In this document: piece by piece, positions 16,633 to 25,688 of the stretch
Layout: each line of letters begins with the position of its first letter
How positions within the stretch are numbered: position 1 is the stretch's first letter
NCBI RefSeq assembly: GCF_014640555.1
Contig: NZ_BMHE01000052.1
Span: 1 to 45,889 of the forward strand
Direction: 5' to 3'
Length of the DNA: 45,889 nt
Origin: Paenibacillus marchantiophytorum
Lineage (GTDB): Bacteria; Bacillota; Bacilli; Paenibacillales; NBRC-103111
The notes under the pieces: model-generated
Databases searched by the model: none
Told to the model about the DNA's origin: nothing
Seen by the model: the letters and a program-made list of their open reading frames with translations, nothing else
Translations under genes and position numbers: made by a program

Positions 16633-16795
16633 GATCAATGGTTTCATCTAACCCACTAGAGAATATGTAGTTTCTATAGGACTGCAGCACAGAAAAGGCC
16701 AGGAGGGTACTTAATGTCGCTATACTTCAAGGTTTTTGTCTTTACGGTAATTCATTTTTTAGTTCATTATTAGGACATAACTCATAATTGATATG

Positions 16796-16842
16796 AAAAA
16801 GGCTGCCAACAAGAAAATTCTTTGTTTGGCAGCCTTTTTTTT
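16796..16842. terminator. Bidirectional terminator at the end of the pur operon
   Basis: Stem AAAAAGGCTGCCAA / TTGGCAGCCTTTTT with a 16-nt loop that can pair further (CAAGAAA / TTTCTTG type). U-runs form on both strands, so it can stop the minus-strand pur transcript and plus-strand transcription from the recombinase remnant. Confidence 0.8.
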
Positions 16843-16894
16843 GCGGTACTAGACTTACCATGACCTCTTACCAAATCATTTGTTCCCGTTCAAT

Positions 16895-16924
16895 CTTTCA
16901 ACAAAACAGACATTTTGTTGAAAG
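16895..16924. repeat. Perfect 12-bp inverted repeat downstream of purD
   Basis: CTTTCAACAAAA and its exact complement TTTTGTTGAAAG, separated by 6 nt, lie about 110 nt after the purD stop and 53 nt before the main terminator. No long U-run follows on either strand. Could be an RNA 3'-end stabiliser, a weak terminator, or an operator. Confidence 0.6.
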
Positions 16925-17033
16925 TTAAGAAACATGATAGACCACACAGTTTTGTATCCCCCCGGGTGGTGATGACTTGCCGGAGGACAATAAAAGACTT
17001 GAACTTATATCCCTTTTCCCCTTCGAGTTTTAT

Positions 17034-18293
17034 TTATTTCAAAGCCTTCATCGCAATATCCGTCCGGTAATGCTTCCCGTCAAAATGGATCCGATCCAAA
17101 TCCGCATAAGCTTTCTGACGAGCTTCGATGATATCTTTGCCGATTCCTGTGATGCCCAGAACGCGCCCGCCGTTGGTGACGATTTGTCCATCTACTAGTG
17201 CTGTCCCCGCGTGGAACACGAGCGAATCTTGAACCTGATCCAGCCCCGTGATCGGCAGACCTTTGGGATAAGCGGCCGGATAGCCCGGTGAAGCCACAAT
17301 GACACAAACCGCTGCATCTTCGCTCCACTCGATCGGCTGCTCAGCCAATGTCCCGTTATTAATCGCCAGGAAAATATCCAGCAGATCCGTTTGCAGTCTT
17401 GGCAAAATAACCTGCGTCTCCGGATCGCCGAAGCGCGCGTTGAACTCAATCGTTTTCACACCGTTCGGGGTCAAAATCAGCCCCGCATACAGCACGCCTT
17501 TGAAAGGTCGGCCTTCTGCAACCATGGCATCAGCCGTAGGCTGCACGATTTTCTCAAGCGCCTCTTGCACGATGGATTCATGGATATGCGGCAGCGGGGA
17601 GTAAGTGCCCATTCCGCCCGTATTTGGCCCTTTATCGTTGTCAAACACAGGCTTGTGATCCTGCGAAGGCACCATTAGACGAACCGTGGAGCCGTCCACG
17701 AAAGCCAGCAAGGACATCTCTTGTCCTGTCAGGAATTCCTCAATAACGACGCTCGCGCCGGATTTGCCGAACACTTGATCCACCATAATATCGTTAAGCG
17801 CAGCTTCCGCTTCTTCCATCGTCTGGGCAACGGTCACGCCTTTACCAGCAGCCAAACCGTCCGCTTTGATTACGATCGGCGCTGTTTGTGTACGCAAGTA
17901 AGCCAGTGCTGGCTCATATGCATCAAAGGATTCATAAGTAGCTGTAGGAATGCTGTATTTTTTCAAAAGTTCCTTCATGAAAACCTTGCTGCCCTCGATA
18001 ATCGCTGCATTAGCGCGCGGTCCGAAAGCGGCAATGCCGTTGGCTTCCAAATGATCGACCAAGCCTGCAGCTAACGGATCGTCAGGCGCTACCATGACCA
18101 GATCAATCGCTTGCTCCTTCGCAAATGCGCTGATTTCCTCGAATTGCAGCTCCGTAATTGGCACGCACTCTGCTAATCCGGCAATTCCGCCATTCCCCGG
18201 CGCACAGAACAATTTGCTGATTTTTGGGCTTTTGCTCAGTGACCACACAATCGCGTGCTCACGCCCGCCTCGTCCAATAACTAGTACACGCAT
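17034..18293 (-). CDS. purD: Phosphoribosylamine-glycine ligase
   Basis: 419 residues, full length. Step 2 of de novo purine synthesis: phosphoribosylamine + glycine + ATP to GAR. N-domain with MRVLVIGRGGREHAIVW (1-17), then an ATP-grasp core including KADGLAAGKGV (about 142-152) and the family signature for metal and ATP binding FNARFGDPETQ (about 285-295), and a C-terminal domain with ASPGYPAAYPKG. Start ATG with GAGAGGGGAC upstream. Last gene of the pur operon, 68 nt after purH. No anomalies. Confidence 0.97.
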   Translation of the reverse strand: MRVLVIGRGGREHAIVWSLSKSPKISKLFCAPGNGGIAGLAECVPITELQFEEISAFAKEQAIDLVMVAPDDPLAAGLVDHLEANGIAAFGPRANAAIIEGSKVFMKELLKKYSIPTATYESFDAYEPALAYLRTQTAPIVIKADGLAAGKGVTVAQTMEEAEAALNDIMVDQVFGKSGASVVIEEFLTGQEMSLLAFVDGSTVRLMVPSQDHKPVFDNDKGPNTGGMGTYSPLPHIHESIVQEALEKIVQPTADAMVAEGRPFKGVLYAGLILTPNGVKTIEFNARFGDPETQVILPRLQTDLLDIFLAINNGTLAEQPIEWSEDAAVCVIVASPGYPAAYPKGLPITGLDQVQDSLVFHAGTALVDGQIVTNGGRVLGITGIGKDIIEARQKAYADLDRIHFDGKHYRTDIAMKALK

Positions 18294-18361
18294 GGTTAAA
18301 GTCCCCTCTCATGGGGAATGCCCACGGTCTCAGAAACGATCGTGAGCATTCTCAGTTGTTT

Positions 18362-19909
18362 TTAGTGTTTAAAATGACGTACGCCCGTCATGACCATAGC
18401 AATGCCATTTTCGTTGGCAACGCGAATGGATTCTTCGTCTTTGATCGAGCCGCCTGGCTGAATGACCGCCGTAATGCCGGCTTTTGCTGCCATTTCAAGC
18501 GTGTCGCCCATTGGGAAGAAAGCATCGGAGGAAAGCACGGAACCTTTGGATTTCTCGCCAGCTTGCTCGATGGCAATTTTGGCAGCGCCCACGCGGTTCA
18601 TTTGACCAGCGCCCACACCTACCGTCATATCGTCTGCAACGAGGACAATCGCATTGGATTTAACGTGCTTAACTACTTTCCATGCGAAAAGTAATTGCTT
18701 CATCTCTTCCGCTGTCGGTTGACGCTCAGAGACAACTTTCAGATCCGCTTCCGTCAATTGGTAAGCATCGCTGGCTTGAACGAGCATGCCGCCTTCAACA
18801 GTTGTCAGCACTGGCTCTGATTGGCGACCAGCGATCGTATCTAAGCCGCTAACTCTAAGCAAGCGGATGTTTTTCTTTTTGGACAGGATATCGAGTGCTT
18901 CCGGTGTAAAATCAGGCGCGATCACGATTTCCAGGAAAATCTCATGCAGCAATTGCGCTGTCGCCTCATCAATCGCACGGTTGGCCGCTACGATACCACC
19001 GAAGATGGACGTAGGATCAGCATTGTACGCTTTGGTGTAAGCTTCTAGTACATTTGTACCAATGCCTACGCCGCAAGGATTCATGTGCTTAACGGCTACA
19101 ACCGCAGGCTCGCTGAATTCTTTGACGATTTGGAGAGCTGTATTCGCATCATTAATATTGTTGTAGGATAATTCTTTACCATGCAATTGTTCAGCCGTCG
19201 TAATGTTCCCGGCAGCTGCATTCGGCTTGCGGTAGAAAGCCGCGCTTTGATGCGGGTTCTCCCCGTAGCGAAGCTCTTGCATTTTCTCATAAGTTACGGT
19301 GTAGCGCTCTGGGTAAGGCTCGCCTTGCAGGCCAGTCAAATAGTCGCCAATCAAAGCATCGTAAGCTCCTGTGTGACGGAACACTTTGGCTGCCAAACGC
19401 TTGCGCGTTTCCAGCGTCGTGTCGCCTGTCTCCTGGACTTCTTCCAACACTTTGGCATAGTCAGTCGTGTCTACGATAACGGAAACGAACGCATGGTTTT
19501 TCGCTGCAGAACGAAGCATCGTCGGTCCACCGATATCGATGTTCTCAATCGCATCTTCGTAAGTCACATCCGGCTTCGCAATCGTCTCCGCAAAAGGATA
19601 CAAATTCACAACAACCAAATCAATATACTCCAAGCCAAGCTTCTTCATGCTCTCTTGGTGCTCTACGTTGTCACGAACAGCCAGTAATCCGCCGTGAACG
19701 TTCGGATGCAGCGTTTTGACGCGGCCATCCATGATCTCCGGGAATCCTGTCACTTCCGAAATACCGATAACCGGTACCCCTTTATCCTTCAACAAACTTA
19801 GCGTACCGCCTGTGGAAATGATCTCAACGCCCAGCTTCGTCAGCTCGCTTGCGAATTCAACGATACCCGTTTTATCGAAAACGCTGATGAGTGCTCTTTT
19901 GATTGCCAC
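18362..19909 (-). CDS. purH: Bifunctional AICAR formyltransferase / IMP cyclohydrolase
   Basis: 515 residues, from a GTG start with GGGAGGAAG 5-6 nt upstream. Catalyses the last two steps to IMP: formylation of AICAR with 10-formyl-THF, then ring closure. N-terminal IMP cyclohydrolase (MGS-like) domain about 1-145 with STGGTLSLL (32-40) and DGRVKTLHP (61-69); C-terminal AICAR transformylase with the catalytic Lys-His of AVKHMNPCGVG (about 265-275) and RYGENPHQSAAFY. It lies 258 nt after purN, unusually far for this operon; that gap carries a 78-bp tandem repeat. Confidence 0.97.
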   Translation of the reverse strand: MAIKRALISVFDKTGIVEFASELTKLGVEIISTGGTLSLLKDKGVPVIGISEVTGFPEIMDGRVKTLHPNVHGGLLAVRDNVEHQESMKKLGLEYIDLVVVNLYPFAETIAKPDVTYEDAIENIDIGGPTMLRSAAKNHAFVSVIVDTTDYAKVLEEVQETGDTTLETRKRLAAKVFRHTGAYDALIGDYLTGLQGEPYPERYTVTYEKMQELRYGENPHQSAAFYRKPNAAAGNITTAEQLHGKELSYNNINDANTALQIVKEFSEPAVVAVKHMNPCGVGIGTNVLEAYTKAYNADPTSIFGGIVAANRAIDEATAQLLHEIFLEIVIAPDFTPEALDILSKKKNIRLLRVSGLDTIAGRQSEPVLTTVEGGMLVQASDAYQLTEADLKVVSERQPTAEEMKQLLFAWKVVKHVKSNAIVLVADDMTVGVGAGQMNRVGAAKIAIEQAGEKSKGSVLSSDAFFPMGDTLEMAAKAGITAVIQPGGSIKDEESIRVANENGIAMVMTGVRHFKH

Positions 19910-19984
19910 TATGCTTCCTCCCAGAAAATAGATATTTATATATCGTTTACGAGTACTTTTAGCGTTGAAAAATGAAAATAACTT

Positions 19985-20161
19985 CGGCTCAACTCTGCCT
20001 CTGCGGGGAAACCGAATCTTTAAGGCTGCTAAACAGCCTTAAAGCAGCCAATTCTGATGGGCAGCCTGACTCCGCCTCATGGTGGAAAACCGCCTCTTTA
20101 ACGCTGTTAATCAGCCTTAAAGCAGCCAATTCTGACCAACAGCCTGACTTAGCGCTGCGGA
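19985..20161. repeat. 78-bp tandem repeat between purH and purN
   Basis: The sequence CAGCCTTAAAGCAGCCAATTCTGA begins at 20034 and, almost unchanged, at 20112, a period of 78 nt. The adjacent CAGCCTGACTCCGCC block recurs at 20140 and, diverged, at 19985, giving about 2.3 copies. Because 78 is divisible by 3 the plus strand reads as an ORF with a repeated SLKAANSD motif, but there is no ribosome site and it lies antisense in an operon gap. Each unit contains AGGCTG / CAGCCT inverted sequences that could fold in the mRNA. Confidence 0.7.
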
Positions 20162-20167
20162 ACAACC

Positions 20168-20779
20168 CTACAGCCGCACGCCTACCCTGCGGCCATCCAG
20201 GCTCACGCGATCCTCGCGCAGCCAGCGGATCACCTGCGGCAGCAGCACGTGCTCGGCCGCATGAATCCGCTCCGCGAGCGATTCCGCGGTCTCGTGCTCG
20301 TGGATCTCCACGGCGCGCTGCGCGATGATCGGGCCGGAGTCCAGGCCGCCGTCCACGAAGTGCACGGTGACGCCGGTTTGCTTCACGCCGTACTCGACAG
20401 CTTGCTCGATCGCGCGCACGCCCGGAAAAGACGGCAGCAGCGATGGGTGAATGTTGATCATCCGCCCATAATAAGGCCCAACCAGCACATCCGTAATAAT
20501 CCGCATGTAGCCAGCCATCACGATCAGATCAACCTGACGCTCTACAAGCTCCTTCAGTATAAGAGCTTCATAAGCCTCGCGGCTTTCATATTCCTTTGGA
20601 CTGAACACGAACATAGGCACTTTCGCTTCCTTGGCGCGCTCAACCACGTAGGCTTTGGGCCGATCACAGACAAGAAGCTCGATGCTGACATCAAGCTTCC
20701 CCTTCTGTACCTGGTCCACGATCGCTTGGAAATTAGAACCGCTGCCCGAAGCAAAAATCGCAATCCGGTAAGGCTGCAT
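20168..20779 (-). CDS. purN: Phosphoribosylglycinamide formyltransferase (GART)
   Basis: 203 residues. Transfers formyl from 10-formyl-THF to GAR (step 3). N-terminal phosphate loop SGSGSNFQAI (11-20), folate site MAGYMRI (88-94), catalytic triad N109 and H111 in NIHPSLLPSFPG and D147 in DGGLDSGP. Its ATG overlaps the purM stop by 1 nt (TAATG), indicating translational coupling. The 3' third (about 20170-20440) is visibly more GC-rich than the rest of the operon, with arginine and alanine codons ending in C or G. The C-terminus VSLDGRRVGVRL looks normal. Confidence 0.96.
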   Translation of the reverse strand: MQPYRIAIFASGSGSNFQAIVDQVQKGKLDVSIELLVCDRPKAYVVERAKEAKVPMFVFSPKEYESREAYEALILKELVERQVDLIVMAGYMRIITDVLVGPYYGRMINIHPSLLPSFPGVRAIEQAVEYGVKQTGVTVHFVDGGLDSGPIIAQRAVEIHEHETAESLAERIHAAEHVLLPQVIRWLREDRVSLDGRRVGVRL

Positions 20780-21819
20780 TACACCTCAGCTCCTTGGAAC
20801 GTCACGACACGCTCGCCCTCGGTTACAACACCCAGACGGTAGGCTTTCTCGCCTTGCGCTTCCGCTGCTGCAATAGCTTTCTCAGCATCGTCTGCGTTCA
20901 CGATCACAACCATACCAATCCCCATGTTGAACGTACGGAACATATCGTTGTTCGAAATGCCGCCCTCACGCTGCATCAGCGCGAAGATCGGAAGAATCGG
21001 CCATGAGCCGTATTGAATCTCTACATTGACGCCTTCCGGCAGAACCCGTGGAATATTTTCGATGAAACCGCCGCCTGTAATATGCGCCATCCCTTTGATC
21101 GCTACATCTTCCAGCATCGCCAGAACCGGCTTCACATACAGCTTCGTTGGCTCAAGAAGCACATTACCCAGCTTGTCGCCCAGCTCTTCCACATGCCCTT
21201 GCAGCGTATAACCGCCATCTTCCAGCAAAAGCTTGCGCACAAGAGAGAACCCGTTGCTGTGCACGCCGCTTGAAGCCAGACCTAGAACTACGTCTCCAGG
21301 ACGAATTGTTGTACCGTCGATTATTTTTTTCTTGTCAACGATTCCAACCGTAAAGCCGGCAATGTCATACTCCCCTGACGCATACATGCCCGGCATTTCC
21401 GCCGTTTCCCCGCCGATGAGTGAGCAGCCAGACTGCGCACAACCATCAGCGATCCCTTTAACAATTGCTTCAATTTTCTCAGGAATAACTTTATCGCAAG
21501 CCAGATAATCAAGGAAGAACAACGGCTCCGCACCTTGAACGATAATATCGTTCACACACATCGCAACAGCGTCAATCCCGATCGTATCGTGCTTATCCAT
21601 TGCAAAAGCGATCTTCAGCTTCGTGCCCACGCCATCCGTACCCGATACGAGCACAGGCTCCTCATACTTGTCTTTGTTCAAGCTGAACAGCCCGCCGAAG
21701 CCTCCGAGGTCCGTTAACACTTCAGGACGGAATGTCCGTTTGACGTGCTTTTTCATCCGTTCTACGGCTTCGTTCCCTGCTGCGATATCGACTCCAGCCT
21801 TTTTGTAAGCATCTGACAC
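20779..21819 (-). CDS. purM: Phosphoribosylformylglycinamidine cyclo-ligase (AIRS)
   Basis: 346 residues, from a GTG start preceded by AAGGAGTGG. Closes the imidazole ring of FGAM with ATP to form AIR (step 5). Features of the AIRS/PurM fold: the glycine-rich GGFGGLFSLN near 40, SGTDGVGTKLKIAF (about 59-72), DAVAMCVNDI (about 83-92), GGETAEMPGMY (about 137-147), and ASSGVHSNGFSLVR. Overlaps purN by 1 nt; 108 nt after purF. No anomalies. Confidence 0.97.
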   Translation of the reverse strand: MSDAYKKAGVDIAAGNEAVERMKKHVKRTFRPEVLTDLGGFGGLFSLNKDKYEEPVLVSGTDGVGTKLKIAFAMDKHDTIGIDAVAMCVNDIIVQGAEPLFFLDYLACDKVIPEKIEAIVKGIADGCAQSGCSLIGGETAEMPGMYASGEYDIAGFTVGIVDKKKIIDGTTIRPGDVVLGLASSGVHSNGFSLVRKLLLEDGGYTLQGHVEELGDKLGNVLLEPTKLYVKPVLAMLEDVAIKGMAHITGGGFIENIPRVLPEGVNVEIQYGSWPILPIFALMQREGGISNNDMFRTFNMGIGMVVIVNADDAEKAIAAAEAQGEKAYRLGVVTEGERVVTFQGAEV

Positions 21820-21927
21820 GTCGCTTCCACTCCTTAGTTTTGTCTATGTATCGGGGGGCGTCCGCCTAAGCATCCGGCCCTCCCGTTGTGTATCCCAATT
21901 TTTAGCATTTCCCTATTGATTACCCAA

Positions 21928-23460
21928 TTAATCGCAAGCACAACCAACTTTCGTCACATCGACGATTTCCGTTGGATAGCTGTTATCGAAACAAGCCGTA
22001 CAATAGCCGCTGTCTGCACCTGCAGAGCCTTGACCGATCGAATCAAGCAGTCCCTCTTTGGTTAAAAAGTGAAGGGAATCCGCATTGATCGCTTTGCGAA
22101 TTTCTTCGATGGAATTCATCGCAGCGATCAGTTCCTTGCGGTCCGGAGTATCAATCCCGTAGTAGCAAGGGTTCATGAATGGCGGCGAAGAAATCCGCAC
22201 ATGCACTTCCGTAGCGCCAGCTTCTCTCAGCAAGTTGACGATGCGCAGCGACGTTGTTCCACGGACGATGGAATCATCGATCATGACAACGCGTTTGCCT
22301 TCAACCACTTTGCGCACAGCGCTCAGCTTCATTTTGACCCCTTGCTCCCGCAGCTCCTGGCTTGGAATGATGAACGTCCGGCCTGTATAGCGGTTCTTGA
22401 TCAGACCCAGCTCATACGGGATACCCGTTTGTTCCGCAAAACCAATTGCCGCCGAAATACTGGAATCCGGCACGCCCGTCACGATATCCGCGTCCACGAA
22501 CGCCTCCATCGCCAAACGTTTCCCCATCCGCTTACGCGCAGAGTGAATGTTCACTGTATCAATATCGCTGTCTGGACGAGCGAAGTAAATGTACTCCATC
22601 GCACAGATCGCACGCTTGCCACCCTCAACAAACTGTTCCGAATGGAAGCCGTCGCGATCCAGCACAATAATCTCACCAGGCTGCACATCACGGAAATACG
22701 TCGCTCCCACGGCATCAAAAGCACAAGTCTCGGAAGCGAACAAGTACGCATCGCCAAGGCGGCCAATCATGAAAGGACGCAATCCATTCGGATCAAGCGC
22801 AGCAATCAACTTATCTTTGGTAATGATCAAAAAGGCGAATCCGCCAACCACTTGATGCAAAGCATCCTTCACCGCATCCACGATATCATCATGTTCCGAA
22901 CGGGCAATCAAATGCGCCAGAACTTCGGTATCGCTAGTCGTTTGGAAAATAGATCCCTTACGCTCAAGCTCCCGCTTGATAATGTTCGCATTATCGAGGT
23001 TGCCGTTCGTTGCAATCGCCAGATCGCCCTCGCGATACTTGAATACGAGCGGCTGCGCATTCGCAAGCTTGCTTTCGCCAGCTGTTGAATAACGCACATG
23101 CGCGATCGCCGTAGAACCTGTCAGAGGATGCAGATTATCGTTCGTAAACACCTCTTTGGCAAGTCCCATGCCGCGATAATAATTGAACTTACCGTCTTCA
23201 ACTGTACAAATGCCGGCACTTTCCTGTCCGCGATGCTGCAGGGCATGAAGCCCGTAGTAGCACAGAGAGGAGGCATCGGGATGACCATACACCCCGAACA
23301 CGCCACACTCTTCATTCAGCTTATCCAACAATCCGCCTTGGCCGCCTACACCCTCGTTGAAATACTCGCCAGTCCAAAGCTCATGCTGAGCCTCCCCAAG
23401 TGTAACTAGGGGAGCCACAGGAAGCTTCAGGGCCTCGGATTGTTTTATGCCATTAGACAT
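21928..23460 (-). CDS. purF: Amidophosphoribosyltransferase, iron-sulfur type
   Basis: 510 residues. First committed step: PRPP + glutamine to phosphoribosylamine. N-terminal glutamine amidotransferase whose nucleophile must be Cys52 (EECGVFGVYG), implying removal of a 51-residue leader, far longer than the 11 residues of B. subtilis PurF. C-terminal phosphoribosyltransferase domain with the PRPP loop VVMIDDSIVRGTTS. Cysteines expected for the 4Fe-4S cluster are visible in ETCAFDAVG, NPCYYGID and YCTACFDN, placing it in the oxygen-labile Bacillus-type group. The gene starts inside the 3' end of purL (16-nt overlap). AMP/GMP feedback control is known for the family. Confidence 0.97.
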   Translation of the reverse strand: MSNGIKQSEALKLPVAPLVTLGEAQHELWTGEYFNEGVGGQGGLLDKLNEECGVFGVYGHPDASSLCYYGLHALQHRGQESAGICTVEDGKFNYYRGMGLAKEVFTNDNLHPLTGSTAIAHVRYSTAGESKLANAQPLVFKYREGDLAIATNGNLDNANIIKRELERKGSIFQTTSDTEVLAHLIARSEHDDIVDAVKDALHQVVGGFAFLIITKDKLIAALDPNGLRPFMIGRLGDAYLFASETCAFDAVGATYFRDVQPGEIIVLDRDGFHSEQFVEGGKRAICAMEYIYFARPDSDIDTVNIHSARKRMGKRLAMEAFVDADIVTGVPDSSISAAIGFAEQTGIPYELGLIKNRYTGRTFIIPSQELREQGVKMKLSAVRKVVEGKRVVMIDDSIVRGTTSLRIVNLLREAGATEVHVRISSPPFMNPCYYGIDTPDRKELIAAMNSIEEIRKAINADSLHFLTKEGLLDSIGQGSAGADSGYCTACFDNSYPTEIVDVTKVGCACD

Positions 23461-25688
23461 GGGATCGCATCCTTCCAGACTTTCGCCAGCTCGCTTACCG
23501 GAGACTGGAGACGCTGTTCGTTGTTGATTTGGATCGTCAAATCTGCACCCGTTACGGTTCCGATTTCTTCATACGGCACGCCTTGAGAAGCAATCCAGTG
23601 CTTCAAAGCGTCTGCTTTGTCAGGTTTTGCACTTAGTAGAATACGGGACTGCGTTTCACTGAACAATGCGAAATCAGGGCGAAGCTCAGACGTTACATTT
23701 ACTGCTGCGCCAACGCTGCCACTGATACAGCTTTCAGCCAAAGCTACAGCCAATCCGCCTTCGGACAAGTCATGCGCAGAAGCGACAAGACCTTCTTGAA
23801 TGGCTTTCAATACCGCATTTTGCAAGCGTTTCTCTGTTGCTAAGTCAAGCTCAGGCGGACGGCCTTCGGTTACATTGTGAATCACATATTGGAATTCGCT
23901 GCCGCCGAGTTCAGCTTTCGTCTCGCCGAGCAGGATGATGATGTCGCCTTCGTTTTTGAAGCCTTGTGTCGTGATGTGGTCGATGTCGTGAATAAGACCA
24001 ACCATTCCGATGACTGGCGTCGGGTAGATCGCGCCTTTGGAATTCTCGTTGTACAGCGAGACATTCCCGCCGATAACCGGCGTATCCAGGAAGCGGCAAG
24101 CTTCTGCCATACCGTCAGTGGATTTCTCCAACTGCCAGAAGATTTCCGGTTTGTCCGGGCTGCCGAAGTTCAGGTTGTCCGTTACAGCCAGCGGCTCAGC
24201 GCCGGAGCAGACCACGTTGCGCGCTGCTTCGGAAACGGCGATCCGTCCGCCAACTTCCGGATCCAGATACACGTAGCGTCCGTTGCAGTCGGTTGTCATC
24301 GCGAGGCCCTTGCGGGTTCCGCGAATGGTTACAACCGCCGCATCCGATCCCGGACGCACAGCTGTTTCTGTACGAACCATGTAGTCATACTGGTTGTACA
24401 CCCACTCTTTGCTCGCTACCGTCGGGGACGCGAGAACAGCCTTAAGCGCATCTGTCAACTTCGTTACCTCTGGGTAACGAGTTGTATCGATGGCTGCGCT
24501 AGCTTCGTAATAAGCCGGCACTTTGCTCGGCTTATTGTACACCGGGCACTCGTCGACGAGTGCGCCGACAGGCATGTTCCCCACGACTTCACCGTGGTGG
24601 ATCAATTTCAGGTAACCGTCATCGGTTACCTTGCCGACTTTGGCGCAGTGGAGACCCCAGCGCTCGAAGATGCCCTTGGCTTGCGCCTCATGCTTCGGTT
24701 CAACCACGAAAAGCATACGCTCTTGAGACTCAGACAGCATCATTTCATATGCCGTCATGCCGTCTTCGCGCTGTGGAACTTCATCCAGGTACAGCTCCAT
24801 GCCGTTGCCTGCTTTACTTGCCATCTCAGCGCTGGAACAAGTGAGTCCCGCTGCGCCCATATCTTGAATTCCGAGCACGATGCCGGAATCGATTAACTCT
24901 AAGCATGCTTCCAGCACAAGCTTTTCCATGAAAGGATCGCCGACTTGCACCGCTGGACGCTTGGCTTCAGACTCAGCCGTCAGCTCTTCGGACGCGAAAG
25001 TCGCACCGTGAATGCCGTCGCGGCCCGTTGCCGGCCCTACGTAGAACACCGGGTTGCCAACACCTTTGGCAACACCGCGTTGGATCATGTCGTGGTCGAT
25101 CAGACCAACGCACATGGCGTTAACAAGCGGGTTTCCTTCGTAGCTTTCGTCGAACATCACTTCGCCGCCAACCGTTGGAATCCCGATGCAGTTCCCATAA
25201 CCAGCGATACCGGATACCACGTGCTCGAACAAGTACTTCACACGATCGTTTTGCAGCTTGCCGAAACGCAAGGAGTTCAGCAGCGCTACAGGGCGAGCGC
25301 CCATGGAGAAAATATCACGAATAATACCGCCCACACCAGTCGCCGCGCCTTGGTAAGGCTCGATGGCGGAAGGGTGGTTATGACTTTCAATTTTGAAAAC
25401 GACGGCTTGGTTGTCGCCGATATCTACGATTCCTGCGCCTTCGCCAGGTCCCATCAGAACGCGAGGTCCTGTCACAGGGAATTTGCGAAGCACCGGTTTG
25501 GAATTTTTGTAAGAACAATGCTCGGACCACATAACGCTGAATACGCCGATCTCCACATAGTTCGGATTGCGTCCAAGGAAGCCGCAAATTTTGGCAAACT
25601 CTTCGTCGGTTACGCCCATTTGCTTGTAAATTTTCTGTTCCGCGATTTGTTCGGCTGATGGTTCCTTAGCGGATAGCTGCTGCGTCAT
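23445..25688 (-). CDS. purL: Phosphoribosylformylglycinamidine synthase, subunit PurL (small type)
   Basis: 747 residues, the size of the small Gram-positive PurL that works with PurS and PurQ. Converts FGAR to FGAM with ATP and ammonia delivered by PurQ (step 4). Motifs: FSVMWSEHCSYKNSKP with H57, VFKIESHNHPSAIEPYQGAATG, GGEVMFDESY, SHDLSEGGLAVALAES near the C-terminus (as AHDLSEGGLA). Start ATG with GGAGGGAG; overlaps the end of purQ by 23 nt and the start of purF by 16 nt, so PurQ, PurL and PurF are likely translated in a coupled fashion. Confidence 0.97.
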   Translation of the reverse strand: MTQQLSAKEPSAEQIAEQKIYKQMGVTDEEFAKICGFLGRNPNYVEIGVFSVMWSEHCSYKNSKPVLRKFPVTGPRVLMGPGEGAGIVDIGDNQAVVFKIESHNHPSAIEPYQGAATGVGGIIRDIFSMGARPVALLNSLRFGKLQNDRVKYLFEHVVSGIAGYGNCIGIPTVGGEVMFDESYEGNPLVNAMCVGLIDHDMIQRGVAKGVGNPVFYVGPATGRDGIHGATFASEELTAESEAKRPAVQVGDPFMEKLVLEACLELIDSGIVLGIQDMGAAGLTCSSAEMASKAGNGMELYLDEVPQREDGMTAYEMMLSESQERMLFVVEPKHEAQAKGIFERWGLHCAKVGKVTDDGYLKLIHHGEVVGNMPVGALVDECPVYNKPSKVPAYYEASAAIDTTRYPEVTKLTDALKAVLASPTVASKEWVYNQYDYMVRTETAVRPGSDAAVVTIRGTRKGLAMTTDCNGRYVYLDPEVGGRIAVSEAARNVVCSGAEPLAVTDNLNFGSPDKPEIFWQLEKSTDGMAEACRFLDTPVIGGNVSLYNENSKGAIYPTPVIGMVGLIHDIDHITTQGFKNEGDIIILLGETKAELGGSEFQYVIHNVTEGRPPELDLATEKRLQNAVLKAIQEGLVASAHDLSEGGLAVALAESCISGSVGAAVNVTSELRPDFALFSETQSRILLSAKPDKADALKHWIASQGVPYEEIGTVTGADLTIQINNEQRLQSPVSELAKVWKDAIPCLMA

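Noticed and set aside
19972..20328. Plus-strand ORF with repeated SLKAANSD
   Set aside because: Explained by the 78-bp repeat; no ribosome site, and its second half is the complement of purN.
22069..23088. 339-codon plus-strand ORF opposite purF
   Set aside because: Antisense to a clear purF; composition follows the complement of its codons.
23877..24896. 339-codon plus-strand ORF opposite purL
   Set aside because: Antisense shadow of purL.
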